From: Byssothecium circinans | Lineage: Eukaryota > Ascomycota > Dothideomycetes > Pleosporales > Massarinaceae | DNA: 52,711 bases | Assembly (NCBI GenBank): GCA_010015675.1 | Contig: ML976987.1 | Coordinates: forward strand, 235,073 to 287,783 | Reading direction: 5' to 3' | Shown: positions 34,210 through 45,054 of the stretch, piece after piece | Layout of the letters: every line of letters begins with the position of its first letter | How positions within the stretch are numbered: the first letter of the stretch is position 1 | Notes under the pieces: model-generated | The model's database searches: none | Seen by the model: only the letters and a program-made list of their open reading frames with translations | Told to the model about the DNA's origin: nothing | Translations under genes and position numbers: made by a program

Positions 34210-34972
34210 TAGGCAAACTATCAGGGTCATTGGACTTAGGTATGGACACTTGGAAATTTTGGCATACTGGCCGAGTTCCAGTTAGTCGTCCACCAGCCCT
34301 TTGCATGCATATCTATGGGAAACTGGTGCACCAGGGATCCAGCATTTCACAAGAATTACCTTCACATAGAAATCAATCGATCTAGAATTTTCCTCCATAG
34401 ATCATTTTATAGATGACACTGCGCATTTTGTAGAGACTGACCAAGTTTCTAGAGTTATTGCATTTATTTAATGACCTTATTTAAACTGTTGCGTATATTA
34501 ATATAATCTTTATTACCTTGCTATATAGAAAATTCTTTTTAATATACTATAAACACGCATGCAATGCTTCTAATTGTTATTGTTTTTCTTCATCTCCTGT
34601 CGGTACGCAATTATACTGTGCCAAACCTCCATTTAATCACTTATTGCTAAAGCAATTATATCTATCTTGCGCTTCGGTTGAACATAAGTCTCGGCCTTTT
34701 CTTCATTGTGTAAAGGTGGGTATAGAGACACCTCATAAATCCTTGAAAGAGGAGAAACAAGAACCGCAGAGTACTTTCATGCAAAACCGATGTCATAATC
34801 TTTAAAAGATTTTGAGTGGAAAAGGATATATTCTAGCATCGCACAGTCAGGCTGCCTCATCGCCTCGAAAACTACGTCTTATTGCTTCATCTCTGAGGAA
34901 TTTTTTTTTATCTGGGGGTTTTGACAGCCTCCTTCTAGATTATACTTGATCACAGCTTCTATTGTTCTTCGC
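34210..34972. other. AT-rich intergenic DNA
   Basis: TA-rich with only short frames. It separates paralogue 2 from a RIP-damaged coding relic. Nothing else supported. Confidence 0.5.
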
Positions 34973-35344
34973 ATGGACGCGAAGTATACCAACTACGTCT
35001 AAACCTTGTACTGCGCTCGCCTTTCGCAGTGGCAACCAACCTAGAATCTAGTTAATACTATTAAGCATCGTGTACCTGATGCGTATGACCCTATCCTTAT
35101 TGCTTTAGCCACTCGCATGGTTGATATCATGTCGCTATCAGCGACTGAGAAGGCTATCCTCTTTCTAAAGCTTTTAAGCGCTGTCTCCCAGGCCCTAAAG
35201 ACTATTAAGGCCAGGGAGCTCAAGGTTTAGGCTTGGAAGAAGCTGGAAGCGCCTAAGAAGCTGACAAAAGGCTCTAGGATCTAGGACTACAAGGATCAGG
35301 TCCTTTTGAACGAGTAAGCAGCCTGAGCCTAGATAGCAGAAAAA
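34973..35344 (+). pseudogene. Unidentified coding relic with RIP-like stops
   Basis: From the ATG at 34973 one frame stays coherent for about 120 codons, except for stop codons that all look like decayed Gln or Trp (TAA at 35000-35002, then several TAG). Between them it reads as protein: IKHRVPDAYDPILIALATRM, VDIMSLSATEKAILFLKLL, SAVSQALKTIKARELKV. The concentration of stops grows toward the end. I do not recognise the family; a gag-like or other repeat-borne protein is possible because RIP acts on duplicated DNA. Confidence 0.5.
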
Positions 35345-37825
35345 CGCGTGATACATATCAGCATGTATCTTACACTAAGACGGCTTATAGGCCTAATATG
35401 ATTGCTACAATTTCTGCACTATGGGATATAGCTGGCTAGTCCCTTCGCTTCAGGTAACTTGTTTCTACAATGTGAATGGAGCATGCTTTCCTTTGCCTTC
35501 TATGTAGCTGGAAAATGTGATAGAAAAATACTGAAAACAAAATTAATATACTTCTACGCTTAATAATACCTCTGAACCATTATAGTATTCTATAAAATAT
35601 ATATACTTTAAATTTTCCAAGTTGTTTATATTTTATATAAAAGTAAAGGCTTTTGCTCGACGGCATTTTTAGCACGCTGGCTACTTCTTAACCAACCCCA
35701 GTGACTAGCAATATATACTTTGCTGACTTAGTACTCACGCCTGACCTTCTAAAGAGCATAGCCGAACACTAGAGTAATCCCTCTTAGCCAATAAACCATC
35801 ACTTTCCAGCAACTAAGTATCACAGCCAAAATCCCAAGCCTTTGTTCCACACAGTCTATCATTTCGTAAAATACCTTGCCACCGTTTTCCCCTGACAGCC
35901 GCGTCAATAATATCAGTGTGCATATCCTTCAAGATCCTCCTCTATAGAAATATAATTAGCTCGAACTTTAGGTGAACACATGCTTTGAATCCATTACAGG
36001 ACCAAAGCAAATTGTATTCTTCGGCCACAATGGCCTCGCGACCAGCTGCGGTAATTTTGTACTACGTCCTATAATAGCAGCGGTACCGAAGGTATAAATA
36101 AGCATATTTCCTCGCAGCTCAAAGCAGTGGCAGGATTTCAAATCTTCCAAAGCTCATAGAAGCGCACTCACAAGGCATATACCTCAGGATACATCAACAT
36201 GATAGAATCCAAGCGCATTAATATCTTGAACTCGAAAGTCGAGCTCACACTAGAGTGCATAATCTGAACCCCGAATGCTGAATCACTCGACCACGTCACA
36301 GAAGAAACTTTCAATTCTAAGGAAAACGTAACTTCTGCCAAGTGGCGCGTATCTCGATAGTACGCGCTAACCGAGCGAGATGAAAAGTTCAGTTTGACTT
36401 TCCAATACCTCCTCTGGAACTCTCTGTACATAATTAACGGCAATAGAAGTAAGAAAGTGCAAAGAAACCATAGTCAATATGGTCTTCACTTCTCCCAGCT
36501 CTTCGCGGAGATATCAAGACCAATCCAGTGGACGATGATATTGATTATTACAGTAACTGCAGTGGACGAATTCGTCCTTAACCATACAGTTACCTTAAGT
36601 ATCGGTGCCACGGCGCAGTAGACCTGTTAGATCTTCACCAAGAGGGACGCATTCAGCATCCCATTGCCAGTGCCCTGTTCCTCAAATATCGCCCTGCACA
36701 AGGATTCGCAGCTCGAAGTTCAAACGATAGCCTACGTTGTGGCATGAGAAAGTTTGTGGCAGACACCGGTCATTGTGCAAGTGCCTTACGGTAGAGTTCC
36801 TTCCAAACGGTATCCCAAGACCGGCGACGTAGTCATTATCTAGAAGCATGCAGAGAGCTAGGGCAATAAGCTAATCGTGGCGCTTGTGGCTGAATTGTAC
36901 GTCCTTTTGAAGCTGTGATTTCCACTCACAAGAAAGCGGAGGCGTTGCAAAGGTACATGCATGACGCTGATGGGTTCTTATTCAACAATTCGATGCACAA
37001 ATCCCATACGAAAACTTCCGCCCAAAGCCAGGGTTGGTTTCTGCAAAACAAGGGCATGGCTAAAGAACGGGAAGGTTGTTATTAGCACCGTGAGAGCAAG
37101 TCACTAAACGATCAAGAGGGTAGCCTATTAGAAAGTAGGAGTATGATCTTGATCAAGAGCCAGAAACGTTCATTTCTGAGTGAATCTTCAAGGTCGTATT
37201 AAGGAGGATAGTACTGTAATAGGACCAGATGATCGGATAGTCCGTCTTTCGGACACGAGTATCTGGAATAGTCCGAGCACTGCGTCCTCACCCACTCATC
37301 CATCCACCAACAGCATGAGCCCTCAAAACAAAGTCTCGAAACCTGCTTGGTGAGGGGAATTTATTGCCACGTGCCTGCTGATACATCTGTGGGAAAAGCA
37401 CGGCTGCTCTACGTGACCTAAGCATTGGAGGCGTACCATGGTAATGAGTGAAAATTGGCACTGTGAGCACGATGCAAAATATAGAAGAACAAAAAAAAAA
37501 CAGACTGTGACCATTTCGCCCTTGGCGAAGAGCTCCATAGCACCTGGGGATGCATATCTCACCGTTTGAAATGTCGTAGCGCGTACCGTCACTTCACAGC
37601 GCGCACGGACGCCTACCAAAATAACTGAGTACCCTGAGCCACAAACGCTTTAGAATTTTTTGACCTCCAATGACGCCAGCTCTATTTACAATTTCAACCT
37701 CCGTCCCACGCACAGCAACACAACTCGCAAACTCTCAACTCGCCGCTCACCATCCGCCCTCCAGCACCCTCACCTCACTGCCTCGTACCTCAATCACTAA
37801 TTCAAACCACACAGCTCAATTCACC
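35345..37825. other. Long AT-leaning region without supported genes
   Basis: TA-rich up to about 35700. On the minus strand 36443-36168 and 36150-35968 two frames are separated by a GTGAGT donor, but I recognise no family and cannot close an intron in frame. 37660-37825 is the C/A-rich leader of paralogue 3. No RNA genes seen. Confidence 0.4.
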
Positions 37826-39435
37826 ATGTCGACGCCCGACTCGGAAGTGCTGAAAGATTTCTGGGCCCAGAGCGAAATCGACCTCTCTCACCTCGCTAGC
37901 TGTAAGCAGGCCTGCGATGCGCCCCTCGCTTTCGCAATTGCAGTCTTCTGCAATGTTCAATGACATCCTGAGAGAGCAATAACTGACTTCATATAGATGA
38001 GCGCATTCACCCCATCGAGACGGCCAACGCACCTGCTGATTCAAGCGCACGCTCGCAATCCCCTGCGCCCTCTCACTCGAGCTCCCCGTCGCTGTCGTCA
38101 CCAGTGCCATCAATCGCCTCCTCTCCCGCCCCAAAGCCGACAACTCACCCCAACGGCCCGGAGAACCAACGCGGCCCGGCGGAGCAGAAGAAAAATGCCG
38201 AGTTCAAAATCCCCCCCGCAGTCGCGATCGCCGAGATAATTAAACTGATCGAAGGCTTGCGTGATGGACGGGACCTCCGCAAATGGCCCCCTTCGGTGCG
38301 TAAAGCACTCACAACGCTGGCCGGGCTAGCGGCACTCTGGGTACCCGTAAACCTGCCCATGTCACTGACAGGCACCAAGAGCACATACGTCTTGGAGGAG
38401 TTCTATGCTCCGAAGCTCGCCATGGTTGTTACTTCGCCGGTGCTGCGCTCGCGCTTCGAGGAGAAGCCCGATACGGAAGGTGTCAAGTTGGAGAACTCTC
38501 TGTTCACACCCAACGCAGTCGGCGTGATCTGCAAGTGGTTGACTGATACGTGTGTGACTCAGGAACCTTCCTCCATACCGATGTCGACCTTCAGCATCGA
38601 AGAAACACTTGATATCCGCGCCGCTGCTTTGATGCTTCAGATGGACCAGTACGTCACCCACATTACGGAGAAGTTGGTCGAATACTTTCGTGCGCGTAAG
38701 CCCGTCCCCACGGATGCAGAGCTCGTTTGCGCCCGCATCGCCAGCTCGGAGGATCCCGTTCTGGTCGCGCTGGTAGAACGTGTCTACGCCTGCGGGGATA
38801 TTCGTGTCGGTGAGGTGCGCCATCTTGGTGACAACAACACTTTCTCGCAGGAGGAGTTCGAGACGTGGGATAAGATCAAGTCGGGCGATGAGAAGTTCAC
38901 CTTCTTTTTGAAGGCCTTCCATCGCATCGTTGATGGTGAAGGTAGAAAGAACGATGAGCTGATGAAGGCCGCTCAGAGAGCTAAGCAGGATGCAGAGACT
39001 GCCAAGCAGGAGGCTGAGAAGGAGCAGGAGGAAGACGCTGAGAGGGAGGCTGAGATGAAGAAGGAAGAGGCAAATAATAAGGCAAAGAAGAAGGAGCAGC
39101 AGGAGGCCGAGGAGACAAAGAAGAATGAAAAAGAGGCTATAAAGACTGCGGAGAAGGCTGCGGAGATTGCAGAGAAGAAGCGCACGAAGAACCAGCGCCG
39201 CATGGAGAAGCGCAAACAGGCCAAGAAGTCCAAGAAAGTTGAGGATACAACCGTTGCAAAGACCGAGGAGGGCATGTTGACCGGCGACAAAGCGACGGCT
39301 GTCCCGGTCGATGGGAGCACAGGCGACATTCAGAAGCCGGGATCCCAGCCAGCTGAAGAGGTCGCACAAAAGGAGTTCTTCCTGTGGGTGCTCTTGATGT
39401 GGCTCTTCGGACGTATGCTTGGACGTCGCGTGTAG
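37826..39435 (+). CDS. BTB-like protein with coiled coil and C-terminal membrane tail (paralogue 3)
   Basis: Two exons (37826-37901, 37997-39435; 95-nt intron GTAAGC..TATAG) give 504 aa. After a Ser/Pro-rich lead, the family domain begins near 105 with LRDGRDLRKWPPSVRKAL, followed by FYAPKLAMVVTSPVLRSRF, SLFTPNAVGVICKWL, LDIRAAALMLQMDQYVTHI and the helical end (ARIASSEDPVLVALVERVY). Residues about 340-465 are an uninterrupted Glu/Lys/Ala-rich helix, very likely a coiled coil. The last 20 residues (EFFLWVLLMWLFGRMLGRR, V) form a single hydrophobic segment with a basic end, the layout of a tail-anchored membrane protein. This suggests a BTB-like adaptor facing the cytosol from an organelle membrane. 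The start is the first ATG with a proper leader; the 5' end of the first exon is short but phase-consistent. Confidence 0.85.
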
Positions 39436-40500
39436 GTGATCGAACGAGAGCGCTGCGGTGTTTGGCCGCTTGGTAAATCCGTTGTTTTCTTTCCCCGGCA
39501 TCCCTCAGGTTCCCTTTCGAGAGAGTCAAATTGGCGTTTCGTAGGATGATGCATACGGTTATTGGAGAGAAGATTGGGACAGTGGGAGATGATGAGAAGA
39601 TAGATTGAATACGAAATGATCTGCTCTCTTCCTTGGCGCGTGGAAATGTGAAGAGAACACTGGCTTTTTGACATCGTAGGGCTACGGCTGTTAAAGGATA
39701 AGGTCTATTGACGCTTCGAAGGTTTTCAGTTGAGGGAGCTGATGGAAAATAGGAGCTTGGTGATGAATAGTGAATCTTGAAAGAATGGTACAGTTCGTGC
39801 AAGCATTGCCATGTTCAACCGTCGCACAATCTGACTGGCCGGGACGGACGACTGATGGCACGAACAATTCAAAGTGGTATCACCGCGATATATTGCAGAG
39901 TGCCGACATGGCAAGTGGATTCGCGATGGAAGCTGGGGCTGAAGAGATGATGTGACGTGTGTTGGATGAGAAGATTTTGATGCACGTGCAGCGCTAGTCT
40001 ATAATGGGACTAGCTTGGTGACGAAACACCTGCACACCACTTGAGCAGCGTCGCTACCATTCCAAGGTTGCAATTTCTCTGTATGAATCTTCTTCCTTGC
40101 ACCAGGAAGAGTATCATACAGATGATTTCGATGGCTGAGACCTTCACTCCCATGTTTTATGAAATCTTCGACGCTTCTCGGAAGAGCTAGGCAAACCGAG
40201 CAAGGTAAAATGCACCCAGGACCTTGAAGTGGGGCGCTCGTATTGTAAGTCGACGGTAGCCTAACCTAGCTGGGTCTAATAACTGAAAGGTTTCAGATAA
40301 GGAAATACGGAGCTTTTATTCTCCGGGATATGCAAGAGAAGAAGCATTTTGCCGATACTATGGCACTCGGAACGTCGCCATCTACCGACAGCTTGCAGGG
40401 TAAAATGCGCCGATTTCATAACGCGTAAAAGACGACAATATAATCTCCCTTATGTACACACATGCGGTCCTCCACCTCCCAGTCCCTCACCAACGCACGT
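39436..40500. other. Intergenic region
   Basis: 3' UTR of paralogue 3 and 3' end of the minus-strand dehydrogenase. No gene-like frame. No repeats beyond chance words. Confidence 0.5.
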
Positions 40501-41619
40501 TTAATTCGGGGTCAGCTTCAACAGCCTTCCGCTAGTACCGTCCTCGATCACCCAGATGGCGCCGTCCTTGTCCTCTCGGATCCCGCGCATGCGCTTACCC
40601 ATCGAGATGCGCTGAGCCTCCTTCGCCGTGTCGCCGGTGATGGTGGCGCGCACAAGGCCCTGTGCGCTGAGACTGGAGATGATGGCATTGCCCTTCCAGC
40701 TGGGAAACAGGTCGCCCTTGTAGATGATCAGGCCGGCCGGGGAGATGACGGGGACCCAGAAGGCCTTGGGGGCTGCGAACTCGGGACGCGTGCTGTGGGC
40801 GGGGATGGTGCGGCCGTCGTAGTGGCGGCCCTCGGAGACCAGCGGCCAGCCGTAGTTTGCGCCGGAGGCGATCAGGTTGAGCTCGTCGCCGCCCATGGGC
40901 CCCATCTCGACCTCCCAGAGCCGGCCCTGGGCGTCCCAGTCGATGCCCAGCGGGTTGCGGTGGCCCAGCGACCAGATCTGCGCCTGCACGGCGCCCTGGC
41001 TGGCGAACGGGTTGCCCGCGAAGGCGGTGCCGTTGTCGTACAGCTTGATCATCTTGCCGAGGTTGCTCGGCATCGACTGCGCCGGCGTCATCTGGTTGAT
41101 CTCGCCCGACGAGATCCACAGCGCGCCGTCGGCCCCGAAGAGCAGCCGGCACGCGAACTGCAGCCCGCCCGACGCCCGCTGCGAGTGCCGCCAGATGACC
41201 TCGAGGCCCGACAGCGCGCCGCCGCTGGCCGTCAGCGTCAGCTTGGCCCGCGCGACGGCGCCGCCCGCCCCGCCGGTGCCGCTCTCGGCGTAGCTGATGT
41301 AGATAAGACTGTTCTCGGCGTATTTGGGGTGCAGCGCGACGTCGTGGAGCCCGCCCTGCCCGCCGTAGGCGACCGTGGGCACGCCGGTGATGGTGCCCAT
41401 AGACTTGGTAGCCGGGTCGACGACACGCAGGTTGCCTCGTCTCTCGGTGACGAGGACGCGGTTGTCGGGCAGGAAGGCGATCGCCCATGGCTCGGCATGG
41501 GTGGTGATGGCTGTCGACTTGAACGGCTGCTGGCGAGTGTCCAGCTGTTGCGATGGGAGGGCCAAAGCACCCGTCACCAATGCCAGAGCGTAGGTGGCGG
41601 AAAGTCCGAGATACATCAT
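40501..41619 (-). CDS. Secreted PQQ-type sugar (glucose/sorbosone) dehydrogenase-like protein
   Basis: Intronless, 372 aa. Residues 1-20 are a signal peptide (LSATYALALVTGALA). The rest is a six-bladed propeller of the GSDH family: EPWAIAFLPDNRVLVTER, GGQGGLHDVALHP, SLGHRNPLGIDWDAQGRLWE, MGPMGGDELNLI, GANYGWP, and the C-terminal MRGIREDKDGAIW and SGRLLKL. Relatives oxidise aldoses using pyrroloquinoline quinone. At the place where relatives have the catalytic His (HFG.RL) this protein has GGLQFACRLLF, so Gln154 replaces it. The gene is clearly more GC-rich than its AT-rich surroundings and reads like bacterial homologues, which suggests horizontal transfer. It might be a non-catalytic sugar-binding protein. 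The start (ATG ATG at 41619) is the first in frame. Confidence 0.85.
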   Translation of the reverse strand: MMYLGLSATYALALVTGALALPSQQLDTRQQPFKSTAITTHAEPWAIAFLPDNRVLVTERRGNLRVVDPATKSMGTITGVPTVAYGGQGGLHDVALHPKYAENSLIYISYAESGTGGAGGAVARAKLTLTASGGALSGLEVIWRHSQRASGGLQFACRLLFGADGALWISSGEINQMTPAQSMPSNLGKMIKLYDNGTAFAGNPFASQGAVQAQIWSLGHRNPLGIDWDAQGRLWEVEMGPMGGDELNLIASGANYGWPLVSEGRHYDGRTIPAHSTRPEFAAPKAFWVPVISPAGLIIYKGDLFPSWKGNAIISSLSAQGLVRATITGDTAKEAQRISMGKRMRGIREDKDGAIWVIEDGTSGRLLKLTPN

Positions 41620-42049
41620 GTTGGGGGCGGCCTTTGCTTCCCAGTGTATTGTGTTCCTAGACGATCGAGGGTGGAGTGGCCCACATTGCAGAGAAACTCC
41701 TAGGTATATAAGAAACAGGAGGACTCGAGCAACCTCTTGTCCAATTTCAGGATATTCCCGGCCCTTTAATGACGTGATATATATAAGGTTAATCAGAGTA
41801 TCTGCTCTTTATAACCCTACCATAGCAGTACCGGTATAAACGAGTTTCCCTCTTGTCCAAGTTGTCCCTACGGCCTGTCCCTGTAAGTCTCCATGGGTCG
41901 ACGGATTTGGCAAAAGTCCGGCACGGCATTCCCACCCCAATCTAGCACGACCTTTTCTCAGTTACAATGGCTACCGGCGCCAAGACCGGGTCGTGTGCTC
42001 TAATTTTCTAGGCATCAATATCCAAGTTATCAAACTCATCTCTTTTTTC
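41620..42049. other. Spacer between the dehydrogenase and the HET-NACHT relic
   Basis: It carries the promoter of the minus-strand dehydrogenase. No gene-like frame was found; the low end of the HET-NACHT relic may extend a little into it. Confidence 0.45.
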
Positions 42050-43495
42050 TTGCTTGCACTAGGATTTGCTATCCACCACCCCCAGATGCAGTCGACGCTA
42101 ACACTTGCCGACAGACCTCAACCTGGTGCATCATCTGCTTGGATAGATGATCTAGCCCAGGCGGGAAACGCGCTAGCTTTGTTAGGATGTTTCATCTTGA
42201 GAGAAAGGTATCGTCAGCGTTTATCAAGTGCTGGAGCACAGCATCTCGAGTCTCTGCTTTGTATTGCTTTTCTTGCGCCAGTTGATCTACCTTTCGTTGA
42301 ATGAAGATGCTAACCGCCGCCACGACTGAATTTGCGTTCAGCTCAAGGCTCAGTCTCACTTTGTGCCCTGCCCGCTCTACCATAGTAGCTGCTCTTCAAT
42401 GCTTTAGCCAGTTGCGGCTAGACACGATACACTTAACGCGAGACAGCGCAAGACAATTGCTTCGCGATAATATGAAGTCGTTTCGACAAATCAGTAACGC
42501 ACTCGTCTAGCGCGTCAATAACTAGGTAGGTAGTACTAAGTCTTAGGTCGTAAAGAACGTCCTCAAAGATCTCTATTAAGAGCAGTCAACCGTGCCGGTC
42601 CCATTACCATTGCTAGAAAGCAGGGTTATCAACAACCTAGCAGTAAGAATCCACCAAGAGTCCGCCTTCGGTCTTTTCAATGCGCTTCTTACCGTCGTGC
42701 GGATCCGTATGCCGCATATCGTGACGCACCTTTCCAACGTCTCAATTCCGTCCACGAGGCGTCTGAAGGCGCTATCTGCACCTTCGCCATACACCAGCGC
42801 TAACTCAACATCGAAAATACCTAGCAGGGAGTATGGTACGCTCCGTCGTCTTCCCGTTTCGTCACCCGGACTTCTTTCCACCGCAACCGTTTATTGATGC
42901 TGAACTATGACAGCGCGGTACCTCTTAGCGCTTAAGGCGGAATACCTGTGATGTCGTGGATACTTCGTGTACGTGATATCTTATCGCCGAGCTTAGTCCA
43001 TTCTTGTAAGAGGAAGTCGCCTGAATCTAGTATAAGAAGCTCCTGGAGCGTCCAACTACTCGCTCTGCCAGAAATCTAAGTCTCATAGCGGTCGTCTCGC
43101 TCCTCCCTCAGTCATATAAGGTGAAGCAGAAACATCTGATAAATAGACGTAGTACATCGAGCTACGTTGCGGTACCAGCGAAACATAGACGACAGAATAG
43201 CGGGCGAGTGCTTATCTGTATTTCCCTTATTAATATAACAGGAATTAATCTAGAAATACTGCAAGCCGTCGCGCTTTACCCGCTCTCTATATAACTAGCT
43301 CTTCTTGTAGCTAGACTCGTCCTTGTCCTTGTCAGTGTTCTTTTTTTTACATCTCTTTAGAGGTTACGTCCTGGGCATCCTTTCCCTATCTAGGTATCTA
43401 CGAGAGAGTATCGCATAACGAGATATAGCAGCTTCGCCGACTAAATTGGCGGTAACGCGGAGCTCACTATCTTCTCTATACTATGAGAGCCGCAT
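42050..43495 (-). pseudogene. HET-NACHT NLR-type pseudogene
   Basis: Read downward from 43495 the relic starts MRLS, TAG, YREDSELRVTANLVGEAAIS, RYAILS, a typical HET start. It goes on with KRDGLQYF (TAG for Trp) INSCYINKGNT, MFRWYRNVARC, SSWTLQELLILDSGDFLLQEW, SIHDITGIP, and YSLLGIFDVELALVYGEGAD with SAFRRLVDGIE. After GGLLVDSYC come a TAG, VVDNPAF, then directly EIFEDVLYDLRLSTTYLVID with ALDECV (Walker B region), GHKVRLSLELNANSV, KVDQLAQEKQYKAETRDAVL and FPPGLDHLSKQMMHQ. Members of this class act in heterokaryon incompatibility or immune-like recognition. Here many TAG/TAA codons and frameshifts exclude function, and the P-loop part of NACHT is absent, as if about 100 codons were deleted. 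C-terminal repeats were not found. Confidence 0.85.
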
Positions 43496-45054
43496 TTATA
43501 TACGCAGATATATAGGCGGTGCATGCGGAAGGTGCAAGACTTGGGAGGCTTATGAAGGTAGCCTGGGAGCAAGAAGACCCAGCAACTAATTCCCCTATTA
43601 CGTTAAAGGTTGGCGAGGAAAGAGGGAGACGGAAGGCTGTATAACACCTAACACCTACTAGGGCTAGCAAACTGTGATGGCGTTGCAAGGTAATGCTAAT
43701 GGTCTTTGCTAGTTTAGTAAGAAGCAGAGCGGAGATGAGCCAACCCGCTCCTCGTCAAAAATGCCTTGTTAAGAGTAATAGGGTAATAAGATAATGAATA
43801 TGACTAGGAGGAGTAGCTAGATAGAGCACGTGAGCCGTGCGCTTTTAAAAAGCTACTGGCTGCACATCTATTCTTAATAGTAGTAAAGGACCGCTTTACT
43901 ACTACTTGGGGTAATAATTCCTCGCGTACTGCTATTTCTATTACCATACTACTCTTACGGCTATGCATTCAAAACAAACTATAGTATATTATTTCTACCT
44001 AAAATACTACTATTTAACTTATAATTAGAATAATTATAAGTAATTTAATATTTATACACTCTTGTTTCTCTATAGTTATAGTTATACTCTTATTGGTTTA
44101 CCATTATGGGCGCTCTCAGGCGGCATGCTGTTTTTCCCTAACTTTGAGACCCAAAATCAGGCGAAGCACCGTTTTCCTAGGCAGATGAATGGCATATTAC
44201 CTCATAATGATGTATTTCATCAGTACATAGCTCTCAATCGTTGACTCGGCGTATCATAACCTAAGAGCCATGCCGCAAGATCGCAGTGAAACGCACTGCG
44301 TTGACCGTTAGCGGACACGCAAGCGCGACTGCGGTGTACATCTCAAGACCAGTAATCTAGAGTACACACCAAGCATTTGACCTTCGAAGTTACCGTGACT
44401 TCAATCTCCAATTTTTAGTCCTCTTGCTCCCATGCCCTTGCCTTGCAGTCTTACAATGTGGTGGGAACGTCCAGATTACCATTCAACACTTCTTTCACGC
44501 GTCACACTTACAGATCAGAAGCCACATCTATCTTTCAATACGTTGGCATAAGCTTCTTCCGTTAATTAGAACGCAATGCCTGCTTTGGTCGTGATTTGAG
44601 CAGCCAGTGAGGCTCCATCAAAGACTTTTAGCATCTCCAAGAGCTACTATGGTGAAATCTCGAGCGGTAAATAGTTTACGAGACAGCATGGTGAACATTG
44701 TTATTAAATAATAAATAGGCGTTTAAATTCGAGCAGCTTGTAGCGATGGGTGCGATTTCAATAGTCACTATCGCGTTGGCGTTGGGTTTCGATGCACACC
44801 ACAACGTATGTTTCCATTAACTTCTGCAGTATAAACGCGCCCATCCCCTCAATTCCCCTTCTTCAACAACTTCCACCTTCAACTCCTGAATACTCCTCAC
44901 ATATATTTGAACATCTCCAGCAATAATAAGTATATCAAATCCCTACCATCCGCACTCTGCAAGCGGCAATCAAAGTGGGTAAGTGCATTACTTCTCTTAT
45001 TTCGCATGACATATCTAACAACGTAGCCGCAACCCTCCTCAAGAAGACACTATC
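43496..45054. other. AT-rich spacer and leader of paralogue 4
   Basis: 43900-44060 is strongly TA-rich. No genes. Near the right end, a donor-acceptor pair (GTAAGT at about 44979, TAACAACGTAG ending near 45026) could be a 5' UTR intron of the gene at 45055. Confidence 0.45.

Noticed and set aside
38362..39501. 379-codon minus-strand frame, Leu-rich
   Set aside because: Antisense of the Glu/Lys-rich coiled coil of paralogue 3, which yields Leu/Phe runs on the other strand.
40462..41703. Long plus-strand frame opposite the dehydrogenase
   Set aside because: It is the antisense shadow of the GC-rich gene at 40501-41619; the Arg/Ala/Asp/Gly-rich text has no protein-like pattern.
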